DNA of 8,262 nt, taken from contig DMMN01000377.1 of NCBI GenBank assembly GCA_003453835.1, positions 3,861 through 12,122 of the forward strand, given 5' to 3'. The position numbers were made by a program, and so were the translations under genes. The notes under the pieces are model-generated. The model worked only from the letters and a program-made list of their open reading frames with translations. It had not been told where the DNA came from and did not search any database. Of the stretch, positions 1 to 5,646 are shown in pieces; position 1 is the stretch's first letter; every line of letters starts with the position of its first letter. The stretch is from Bacteroidota bacterium (GTDB taxonomy: Bacteria; Bacteroidota; Ignavibacteria; UBA10030).

Positions 1-905
1 ATAAAGACGTCTTCGAGCGAGGGCGTGATGCGGTCGATCTTGTGAAGAGGAATGCCGTTTGCAGTCAGCACCTGGCGCGCCCGCTCCCTGGCAACCTTCT
101 CATCCCGGACGCTGACGTGCAGCTTGGTTCCAAAGACCGATGTTTCGATTGCCCAAGGCTCCTTCTCGAGAAGCGACATCGCTTCGATGACATTCGGGCA
201 ATGCATCTCGAGGATCGGGTGCTTGATATAGTTTTGCTTCAGTTCCTTCGGACTTCCGCCTGCGATGATCCTTCCTGCGTTTATCAAGATGATATCGTTG
301 CAGTATTCCGCTTCCTCCAGGAAGTGAGTGGTGACGAGGACGGTCACTCCCTCAGCAGAGAGATCGTTAATCAACTCCCAGAACTTCCGCCGCATGAGCG
401 GGTCGACACCGCTCGTCGGCTCATCCAGAAAGACGATCCGCGGCCGGTGGAGGACGGCGCAGCCGAGAGCGAGCCGCTGTTTCCACCCGCCGGACAACGT
501 GCCGGTGATGCTTCGCTCCCGTCCGCGGAGATTGGCGATCTCTAACACCCACTCCTTTCGTTTCTTGATCTCAAGTTCCGAGAGACCGTAGACTCTGCCG
601 AAGAAGTTGATGTTCTCTTCGACCGTCAGGTCTTCGTACAAGGAGAAGCGCTGAGACATGTAGCCGATGCTCTCCTTCACTCTGTCGGGATCTTTCCCGA
701 TATCAAATCCTCCGACACGGGCTGTTCCGTCGGTCGGTTCAAGCAACGCGCAGAGCATGCGGATGGTCGTCGACTTTCCCGCTCCGTTCGCGCCAAGGAA
801 TCCGAAGATCTCTCCTTTTTTGACATCGAAGCTAATCTGATCGACGGCGTAGAAATCGCCGAAGCGTTTTGTAAGATGTTCGACTGAGATTGCGTCTTCC
901 GGCAT
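1..905 (-). CDS. ABC transporter ATP-binding protein B (ABC-2 exporter type), 3' end cut by window edge
   Basis: Translating the minus strand from the ATG at 905-903 gives 301 residues with no stop before the window edge. All ABC ATPase motifs are intact: Walker A GANGAGKS near residues 38-45, Q-loop MSQRFS at 83-88, signature LSGGWKQ at 137-143, Walker B IVFLDEP at 157-163, and the switch histidine in TTH at 192-194. The visible C-terminus ends in PSLEDVFI, the usual tail of DrrA/YbhF-type ATPases, so probably only a few residues are missing. A strong ribosome-binding site GGGGAGG (909-915) lies only about 3 nt before the ATG. The gene follows tolC by 23 nt and is the last visible gene of the operon. 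It should power a membrane exporter from the cytoplasm. By analogy with ybhF-ybhS-ybhR, the permease genes would follow to the left. It resembles ATPase A strongly around the Q-loop, suggesting duplication. Family is secure; substrate is unknown. Confidence 0.95.
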   Translation of the reverse strand, partial: MPEDAISVEHLTKRFGDFYAVDQISFDVKKGEIFGFLGANGAGKSTTIRMLCALLEPTDGTARVGGFDIGKDPDRVKESIGYMSQRFSLYEDLTVEENINFFGRVYGLSELEIKKRKEWVLEIANLRGRERSITGTLSGGWKQRLALGCAVLHRPRIVFLDEPTSGVDPLMRRKFWELINDLSAEGVTVLVTTHFLEEAEYCNDIILINAGRIIAGGSPKELKQNYIKHPILEMHCPNVIEAMSLLEKEPWAIETSVFGTKLHVSVRDEKVARERARQVLTANGIPLHKIDRITPSLEDVF

Positions 906-928
906 GATCCTCCCCGAAGCTGTTTGGT

Positions 929-2245
929 TTATTTCCCGTCACCAATTGCCTTGATGAGCTTGGCCTGGGCCAACTCGTAGTCCACCTGCGCTTGAGTCAA
1001 TTGGAGTTTTGATTGGAGCAACATCACCTCCGCATCCAGCAACTCCGAGTTCGTCGTGAGTCCGAGCTTGAACTTTTCCTGCGTGGCCCGATAGTTTTCG
1101 CCGGCCTGTTCAACGCCGAGCTCGGCAAGCTTGATCTTTTCCCCCGTCTGTCGAACGCTCAAATAACTTTGTGTCACCTCCAGCGTGATCCCGTCTTTCA
1201 GAGAGGCCAGTGCATCGTTCGTCTGCCGGAATTGTGCCTCTGCCGCGGACGTTTGATGAAACGTTGTCAGGTTGTTCCAGAGATCGAATTGGAGCGAGAG
1301 GCCGACATCCCATGTATCCCTGAACTCGTCCTTCGCCGGAAAGATCCGCTGATTCGGTCGGGCATAATAGTAGTTGCTGGTGAGAAACAGTTGGGGAAGC
1401 CATCCTCCACGCGCCGAGACGACAGTTGCGTCCGAGGCACGGACTCTCCACTCCATTCCTTGCACGTCCGGACGCTGCAAGAAGGCGGCCTGCACCAGCC
1501 GATCAAGATGCGGGAACTCGTTCACCAGCGGCGACAACGAGGAAGAGATCGTCACATTCGTCGCCAGGGGAATGCCGATCAGTGAGTTCAACGAGATCAT
1601 GGCAAGTTGAACGCTGTTCTGTGCGTCGCTCTGAAGGATCTTCGCGTTCGAGAGCTGAACCTTGACCTTCAGCACTTCGTTGTTCGTCGCCATCCCTTGG
1701 TTCCGGAGATTCTCAATATCCTCGACGTGCGCGGCGACGAGGGAGACGTTTTCATCCGCCTGCAGTTTGAATTCCCTGACACGATAGAGGCCCCAGTAGG
1801 CAAGCTTGACGTTGTAGATCAGCTCGGCTTTGTCCTTGGCGACATCACTTCTTGCAGCGTGCGCTTGAAACTCGGCGCCGTTTGCCGCCCCTTGCAGTTT
1901 CCATCCCGTGAAGAGAGGTTGTTGAAGCGAGAGCCGGGCATGGTAGTTATTGAGAACCACCGGAAAGGAGACCGGTGAGCCGGGGAGCGGGATTATGAAT
2001 TCCGGCACATCGCTCAGTTTTAGATAAGATGCCTGGAGCTTGAGCGTCGGATACAGCGCGGCCGAAATCTCGCCCGCCTTCGCATCGGCATACTCTGCCT
2101 TCATCAAGGAAGAATGCAGGGACTTGCTGTTCGCAATCCCAAGGCTGATCGCTTCTTCAATCGTGAGGCTTTTCTCCTGTGCTAAGAGGATGGTGCTTCC
2201 CGCACAGGCGACCACGAGAAGTTCTTTCAGATTGTTCAGCGTCAT
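929..2245 (-). CDS. TolC-family outer membrane efflux protein
   Basis: This 438-residue protein has the length and two-repeat layout of the TolC/OEP family. Such proteins form trimeric channels through the outer membrane and periplasm. A signal peptide covers about residues 1-22 (hydrophobic LLVVACAG, likely cleavage after LLA). The first helical repeat starts with LTIEEAISLGIANS near residue 27. Long Ala/Gln/Leu-rich helices alternate with strand segments such as YPTLKLQASY and WDVGLSLQFDLW, and the last helix pair (QAQVDYELAQAKLIKAIG) is characteristic. The start ATG overlaps the stop of ATPase A (ATGA, 2242-2245), and GAGGTGA (2253-2259) provides a ribosome-binding site 7 nt upstream, so the two genes are probably translationally coupled. 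It sits between two ATPase genes, which suggests it is the dedicated exit duct of this exporter. The family call is firm; the exported compound is not known. Confidence 0.95.
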   Translation of the reverse strand: MTLNNLKELLVVACAGSTILLAQEKSLTIEEAISLGIANSKSLHSSLMKAEYADAKAGEISAALYPTLKLQASYLKLSDVPEFIIPLPGSPVSFPVVLNNYHARLSLQQPLFTGWKLQGAANGAEFQAHAARSDVAKDKAELIYNVKLAYWGLYRVREFKLQADENVSLVAAHVEDIENLRNQGMATNNEVLKVKVQLSNAKILQSDAQNSVQLAMISLNSLIGIPLATNVTISSSLSPLVNEFPHLDRLVQAAFLQRPDVQGMEWRVRASDATVVSARGGWLPQLFLTSNYYYARPNQRIFPAKDEFRDTWDVGLSLQFDLWNNLTTFHQTSAAEAQFRQTNDALASLKDGITLEVTQSYLSVRQTGEKIKLAELGVEQAGENYRATQEKFKLGLTTNSELLDAEVMLLQSKLQLTQAQVDYELAQAKLIKAIGDGK

Positions 2246-3186
2246 GATATCGTCACCTCACTTTCATACGGAGCGCGTTGTTCGGAGAGAAGAGAGATAA
2301 ACACATTCTCAAGCGACGGAGATATTAGCCGCCAATTGAGCACATCTACGCCGTGCGATTTCAAGTACGAAACCACCTGCTTCATGTCTCGTTCGGCATC
2401 CTCAACGACGATGTTCAGCCTGTCACCGAACGCTTGCACTTCTTTGACGGGGCCGAAGGTTCGAAGCAACGCGAACGACTTACGAATGTGGGAGCAGACG
2501 ACCTCGATGATCACTCCCTTCATAACGCCCTTCAGTTTCTGCGGCGTGTCGGCCATCAGAATCCGGCCTTCATTGACCAGCGCGACACGGCTTGAGCGCT
2601 CGGCTTCGTCAAGATACGGCGTGGTCATAAGGATGGTGATTCCCGTTTTGAGAAGGCTGGAAAGCACTTTCCAGAAGTCACGGCGGGAAACCGGATCGAC
2701 TCCGGTCGTCGGTTCATCGAGGAACAGGACTTCCGGAGTATGAATGAGTGTGCAGGCGAGAGCGAGTTTCTGTTTCATCCCGCCCGAGAGCTTGTCGGCA
2801 AGCCGTTCCCTGAACGGCGTTAGCCGAGTGAACTCGAGGAGCTCGTTTCGACGGGTCCTGTAATCCCGAACGCCATGGATCTCCGCGAAGAACTCGATGT
2901 TCTCATCGACCGTCAGATCCTCGTACAGGCTGAAGCGCTGTGACAGGTAGCCGATGCGCTTCTTCACTTCCTCCGGTTCCTTGACGACGTCATAGCCGAG
3001 GACGGCGAGCTTCCCGGAGGAAGGCGGCGTAATGCCGCAAAGCATCCGGATGATTGTCGTCTTACCGGCTCCGTCCGGACCGACGAGGCCGTACATCTCA
3101 CCTTTTTCCACATCGAGCGAGGCATCGTTCACCGCGACAATGTCGCCGAACCGCTTTGTCACAGATGTGAGTTCAATGGCTTTCAT
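2242..3186 (-). CDS. ABC transporter ATP-binding protein A (ABC-2 exporter type, Pro in H-loop)
   Basis: This 314-residue ABC ATPase has Walker A GPDGAGKT (36-43), Q-loop LSQRFSLYED (81-90), signature LSGGMKQ (133-139), Walker B VLFLDEP (153-159) and D-loop GVDP. Walker A carries Asp where Asn is commonest. At the switch position the sequence is MTTPYLDEAER, so Pro190 (codon CCG on the minus strand, 2619-2617) replaces the catalytic histidine. The C-terminal part (about 225-300) ends in PSLENVFISLL, as in DrrA/YbhF-type subunits. It resembles the N-terminal half of YbhF-like double ATPases, whereas ATPase B resembles the C-terminal half. It lies 12 nt downstream of the adaptor gene and overlaps tolC by 4 nt. 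Its own ribosome-binding site is weak (AGAGAA, about 10 nt upstream), suggesting reliance on coupling with the adaptor. It likely pairs with ATPase B as the less active partner; that pairing is inference. Confidence 0.95.
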   Translation of the reverse strand: MKAIELTSVTKRFGDIVAVNDASLDVEKGEMYGLVGPDGAGKTTIIRMLCGITPPSSGKLAVLGYDVVKEPEEVKKRIGYLSQRFSLYEDLTVDENIEFFAEIHGVRDYRTRRNELLEFTRLTPFRERLADKLSGGMKQKLALACTLIHTPEVLFLDEPTTGVDPVSRRDFWKVLSSLLKTGITILMTTPYLDEAERSSRVALVNEGRILMADTPQKLKGVMKGVIIEVVCSHIRKSFALLRTFGPVKEVQAFGDRLNIVVEDAERDMKQVVSYLKSHGVDVLNWRLISPSLENVFISLLSEQRAPYESEVTIS

Positions 3187-3198
3187 ATCGCGGGTTCT

Positions 3199-4161
3199 CT
3201 ACTGGATGTAGGCGTCCGCCGGCATGCCGGATTTCAGAATGCCCTCGCTGTTCTCAACCTCGATCTTCACGCCGTAGACGAGCTTGGTCCGATCCTCTTT
3301 CGTCTGGACGTTCTTTGGCGTGAACTCGGCGATTGGTGCGACGTAAACTACTTTCCCCGCAAACGTCTTGTCGGGGTACGTGTCTATCACGACGTCCGCG
3401 GCTCCTCCAAGCTTTACTTTCCCGAGATCCGTCTCAGCAACGTAAATCATCAAGTGCATTCTCTCGAGACGGGAGATGGTCGCAACGGTAGCACCAACTC
3501 CGACGAGCTCCCCCTCTTCGACAGGTCGATGAGTGACAATCCCTGCGACGGGAGCGAGGATAACGGCATCGCTCCATTGTTTGTGAAGGAGATCGGCTTG
3601 TGCTTTTGCCTGATCGAGTCGGGCCTTTGCAGCCGCGAGATCTTCGGGACGGGCGAAGCGCTGGAGCTTCTGGAGGTTCTGCGTTGCGGAGTTCCGCTGG
3701 GCTTCGGCCATGTTGAATCGTGACTCCGTGTCGTCGTACTGCTTTTTTGTGATCGTGTTTGTCTTCAGCAACTCCTTCATCCTCGAAAAGTCGTCACTGG
3801 CAGACTTGAAGGAGATTTCCGCTTGCCGGAGTGCTTCTTCAGCGAGGCGGAGATCTTCAATTCGTGCGCCGTTCAGCAGAAGTCGGTATTGGGCACTGGC
3901 GAGATCGACACCGGCCTGAGCTTGTTTCCATTGCAGCTCGAGCGTGTAGCGATCGAGAGCGAGAAGCGTGTCACCGAGTTCTACACGGCTCCCTTCCTGT
4001 ACGTAGACACGTTGGATCTGGCCTCCGACTTTTGTACTGACACGAACTTCGGTCGATTCCAGTGTCCCGCTGGCTTCGATGAGACCTTTGCGATTGCCGC
4101 CGCAGCCCGAGAGAGCCAACGAAAGCAGGGCGACGAGTGAGACGACAGAGTTGGTTTTCAT
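3199..4161 (-). CDS. HlyD/EmrA-type periplasmic adaptor (membrane fusion) lipoprotein
   Basis: This 320-residue protein links an inner-membrane pump to the TolC-type channel. The N-terminus is a lipoprotein signal with lipobox LSGC, so Cys20 is the probable lipidated residue; it would be anchored by lipid rather than by a transmembrane helix. Residues 38-70 form the first half of the biotinyl-lipoyl-like domain (VSTKVGGQIQRVYVQEGSRV). A coiled-coil hairpin rich in Ala, Gln, Lys and Glu covers about 75-195. The second lipoyl half is at 200-230 (ILAPVAGIVTHRPVEEGELV), followed by a beta-barrel domain ending in LKSGMPADAYIQ. A ribosome-binding site GGGAAGG (4167-4173) sits 5 nt before the ATG. 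It follows the TetR gene by 17 nt, matching the order of regulator and adaptor in the ybhG locus. Family assignment is firm; membership of a YbhG-like system is inferred from neighbours. Confidence 0.94.
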   Translation of the reverse strand: MKTNSVVSLVALLSLALSGCGGNRKGLIEASGTLESTEVRVSTKVGGQIQRVYVQEGSRVELGDTLLALDRYTLELQWKQAQAGVDLASAQYRLLLNGARIEDLRLAEEALRQAEISFKSASDDFSRMKELLKTNTITKKQYDDTESRFNMAEAQRNSATQNLQKLQRFARPEDLAAAKARLDQAKAQADLLHKQWSDAVILAPVAGIVTHRPVEEGELVGVGATVATISRLERMHLMIYVAETDLGKVKLGGAADVVIDTYPDKTFAGKVVYVAPIAEFTPKNVQTKEDRTKLVYGVKIEVENSEGILKSGMPADAYIQ

Positions 4162-4178
4162 ACGAACCTTCCCGGAAA

Positions 4179-4805
4179 TTATGATTGCGGAAATGATTTT
4201 TCGAACAGATCGAAGTTCTTCCGTGCTTCATCGGTAAGCGCACCTTCGAAGAGAACTTTAAAGATCGTTCGAAGGGCGTCGTGCGGAGAGAAGGAGTGCT
4301 GGGAAAGGACTTCAGGATTCATAATCCCGTGCACGGAATGTCGTAGCATGAGAATAAGGACCTGGTCGTTGATATCGGGACGGAAGATTCCTTCCTGACG
4401 AGCGCGGGCGATCATCGCGCCCAGTTTCGGCAGAAGTCGCTCTCGTCGAAACGCGTCGATCTCCTTCCAGAGTTCCGGAGTGAATCGTTGCAGATCGACT
4501 TCCGCTTTCTTGCTCAGCTTGCTGATGTTTCGGCTGATCATCAGCATCACCTCGACGAGCTTTTCGATGAACGGCCTTTCTGACATCACGAGACGCTCGA
4601 GGTTTTTTTCGACGCCCTGCAGCGCGCCCTGTACACCGGCACGGAGGAGATCTTGTTTGCTGGGGAAGTACTTGTAGACGGTCTTCTTGCTGACCCCAAG
4701 CTCGGTGGCAATCTCGTCTAATGTAACCTTGCTAAAACCGATTTGCATGAATTTGTCGCGAGCGTAGTTGATTATCCGGTCGCGCGTTTCGATTTCGCTT
4801 GTCAT
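4179..4805 (-). CDS. TetR/AcrR-family transcriptional regulator
   Basis: This 208-residue protein has a typical TetR N-terminal DNA-binding domain. The first helix is about 7-23, and the helix-turn-helix is about 27-47 (VTLDEIATELGVSKKTVYKY), followed by the conserved FPSKQDLL. The C-terminal roughly 140 residues are helical, as expected for a ligand-binding and dimerisation domain, and give no hint of the ligand. The start ATG is preceded by GAGGG (4810-4814) at about 4 nt spacing. As first gene of the efflux operon, it probably represses its own transcription and that of the exporter until a substrate binds, the usual arrangement for this family. An inverted repeat overlapping the predicted promoter (4920-4942) is the likely operator. 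The closest functional analogue by context is the regulator of ybhGFSR (CecR/YbiH), but orthology is not shown. Confidence 0.93.
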   Translation of the reverse strand: MTSEIETRDRIINYARDKFMQIGFSKVTLDEIATELGVSKKTVYKYFPSKQDLLRAGVQGALQGVEKNLERLVMSERPFIEKLVEVMLMISRNISKLSKKAEVDLQRFTPELWKEIDAFRRERLLPKLGAMIARARQEGIFRPDINDQVLILMLRHSVHGIMNPEVLSQHSFSPHDALRTIFKVLFEGALTDEARKNFDLFEKSFPQS

Positions 4806-4835
4806 TGTGCCCTCGCTCGTAAGGATACTATTACC

Positions 4836-4855
4836 GTATTTTCAGTTTCCAATAC
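4836..4855. repeat. Second inverted repeat GTATT-N10-AATAC upstream of tetR
   Basis: Five-bp arms at 4836-4840 and 4851-4855 flank a 10-bp spacer that contains TTTCC. The right side includes TTTCCAA (4846-4852), a copy of the half-site in the main candidate operator. It lies within the predicted leader, 31 nt from the tetR start. It could be an auxiliary binding site or a chance palindrome. Confidence 0.3.
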
Positions 4856-4919
4856 TCGAATGCTGTGTGATGCCTAAGATTCTGAACCGTTCTCTGAACA
4901 CTTATAACGTCTTTGCGGT

Positions 4920-4942
4920 TTCCAAAATAGGATGATTTGGAA
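4920..4942. promoter_or_regulatory. Candidate TetR operator: inverted repeat TTCCAAA-N9-TTTGGAA
   Basis: Perfect 7-bp arms (4920-4926 and 4936-4942) are separated by 9 bp. The repeat covers the -10 box and most of the spacer of the predicted minus-strand promoter, so a bound dimer would block RNA polymerase. Size, symmetry and position fit a TetR-family operator in front of its own gene. The half-site TTTCCAA recurs once more at 4846-4852, closer to tetR. Confidence 0.6.
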
Positions 4943-4952
4943 TCGATGTCAA
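4924..4952 (-). promoter_or_regulatory. Predicted sigma70-type promoter of the tetR-efflux operon
   Basis: On the minus strand a perfect -35 box TTGACA (4952-4947) is followed after exactly 17 nt by TATTTT (4929-4924), a 4/6 match to TATAAT. Transcription would begin near 4917 and give a leader of about 110 nt before the tetR start at 4805. This is the best promoter match in the intergenic region. If the host is a Bacteroidota with a divergent sigma factor, the consensus applies less well. Confidence 0.6.
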
Positions 4953-5070
4953 GGACTATTTCATACTATGGGTCTTTTTCCGGGAGTTGGCTGAGTAGCA
5001 AACCAACAAGAATGATGAGCCTTTTGAGGTATACTGTCGTACTCTGTATCTCCTCGATTTCGGGTAACTA

Positions 5071-5128
5071 GACTGGATCTCCAGGAACGATGGAGTCGGA
5101 GAATAGGATGGCTCGCTATCCTCCTCTC
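5071..5128 (+). other. Cluster of overlapping hairpins (possible structured leader)
   Basis: Three stems can be drawn. CTGGA-TC-TCCAG (5073-5084) is a near-perfect palindrome. CTCCA (5079-5083) can instead pair with TGGAG (5091-5095), excluding the first as an RNA stem. AGGATG (5105-5110) pairs with TATCCT (5117-5122) through a 6-nt loop, and a flanking GAGA/TCTC stem (5099-5102 with 5125-5128) extends it past two mismatches. They lie 100-160 nt upstream of the small secreted protein gene. No known riboswitch core was recognised. Confidence 0.35.
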
Positions 5129-5145
5129 AGCTTCCCGATCTCATC

Positions 5146-5175
5146 CTCCTGTGTACTTTCATCCTGTGTACTTTC
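5146..5175. repeat. Tandem repeat, two 15-bp units
   Basis: Unit 1 (5146-5160) is CTCCTGTGTACTTTC and unit 2 (5161-5175) is ATCCTGTGTACTTTC, so 14 of 15 bases match. It lies 55-84 nt upstream of the start of the small secreted protein gene. It may be a duplicated binding site or simple slippage. Confidence 0.75.
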
Positions 5176-5229
5176 GGATGGGTCGGATCGGGATTGTTTC
5201 GTATATTCTGCACGCATAGGTACCTTGAA

Positions 5230-5559
5230 ATGAAATTCCTGCTCATACTCCTCCGTCTCGTTCTTGCGATCTCTCTTTTCGCTTCGATCGTCCTCTGCGC
5301 TGATCCCGCGTGTGCATCGGACAATGAAGAGATGGGCTGCGAGTCGTCCGAATGCTCTCCCGTTCACAGCCAAAACGAGGAAGGCGGGAAGGCCTCGGAC
5401 GCGACCTCACGGATTTGCCTCTGCCTCGGCCAGCCGTTATCGGCACCAACCGACCTTTCATTCACCGTTACACCACCCCGTTGCGGCGTCAATGCCTCAA
5501 GCCCGGCTCGTCTTCTCTTCACGCCTGACCGACCTCTCCTCCGTCCGCCCATATCCTGA
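5230..5559 (+). CDS. Small secreted cysteine-containing protein, hypothetical
   Basis: This 109-residue protein starts at an ATG whose next residues form a clear signal peptide (MKFLLILLRLVLAISLFASI), with likely signal peptidase I cleavage near ACA at 27-29. An in-frame TTG at 5194 would put 12 residues before this signal and is less likely. AGG (5218-5220) is a weak ribosome-binding site. The body has Cys at 23, 28, 37, 42, 63, 65 and 85, an acidic Ser-rich middle (SECSPVHSQNEEGG), a CLC motif, and ends RPPIS. I do not recognise a named domain with confidence. The plan (signal peptide, paired cysteines, short C-terminal PP motif) recalls small periplasmic proteins encoded just before TonB-dependent receptors or metal-efflux genes in Bacteroidota, such as the DUF6660 type. 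This resemblance is from memory only. It is 87 nt upstream of the receptor and probably co-transcribed. Confidence 0.6.
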   Translation: MKFLLILLRLVLAISLFASIVLCADPACASDNEEMGCESSECSPVHSQNEEGGKASDATSRICLCLGQPLSAPTDLSFTVTPPRCGVNASSPARLLFTPDRPLLRPPIS

Positions 5560-5646
5560 GCGTCTTTGAATTCCGGTTCTGTGCAGGATAGTTCGTACCA
5601 GACGAACTCATCGTCCTATCATTTAGGATTATCAGAAAGAGAAAAC
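5560..5646 (+). other. Intercistronic spacer with two perfect hairpins
   Basis: AGTTCGT (5590-5596) pairs with ACGAACT (5602-5608) through a 5-nt loop, and TCCTA (5614-5618) pairs with TAGGA (5624-5628) through a 5-nt loop. TATCCT at the end of the upstream gene (5552-5557) can also pair with AGGATA (5585-5590). No run of T follows either hairpin, so they are not classic terminators. They sit just before the receptor start and could stabilise the transcript or set receptor translation. Confidence 0.45.

Larger units (their letters stand above)
4806..5229. other. Divergent intergenic control region
   Basis: These 424 nt separate the leftward efflux operon from the rightward secreted-protein/receptor genes. 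I found no convincing gene in it. It holds a minus-strand promoter with an overlapping inverted repeat (4920-4952), a second looser palindrome (4836-4855), direct repeats TCTGAAC (4881-4887 and 4893-4899), a group of overlapping hairpins (5071-5128), and a 15-bp tandem repeat (5146-5175). The short reading frames here lack codon bias and ribosome-binding sites. Confidence 0.8.

Noticed and set aside
42..591. Plus-strand open frames of 167 and 87 codons at the left edge
   Set aside because: They lie opposite the ABC ATPase B gene, whose frame carries all ABC motifs; the plus-strand translations show no domain and no ribosome-binding site.
1013..1978. Plus- and minus-strand open frames inside tolC
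   Set aside because: These are shadows of the tolC coding frame, which has full family features and a signal peptide; the shadow proteins are Arg/Ser-rich with no recognisable motif.
4937..4969. Plus-strand promoter TTGGAA followed by CATACT/TACTAT
   Set aside because: Spacing of 19-21 nt is too long and the -10 matches are weak, so a shared divergent promoter cannot be claimed.
5202..5207. TATATT as a -10 box just upstream of the small secreted gene
   Set aside because: It matches TATAAT in 5 of 6 bases, but no -35 element is found at suitable spacing and the leader would be only about 15 nt.
5030..5229. Cobalamin or TPP riboswitch upstream of the receptor unit
   Set aside because: No B12-box or TPP core sequence could be found, so only an unnamed structured leader is suggested.
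5116..5569. Alternative frames over the small secreted protein gene (both strands)
   Set aside because: Only the frame from 5230 gives a signal peptide and sensible codon use; the others are Arg/Ser-rich with no export signal or motif.
5566..5646. TTG start adding 27 residues to the TonB receptor
   Set aside because: It would bury the signal peptide behind a polar stretch; the ATG at 5647 places the signal at the N-terminus, and the upstream bases are better explained as spacer with hairpins.
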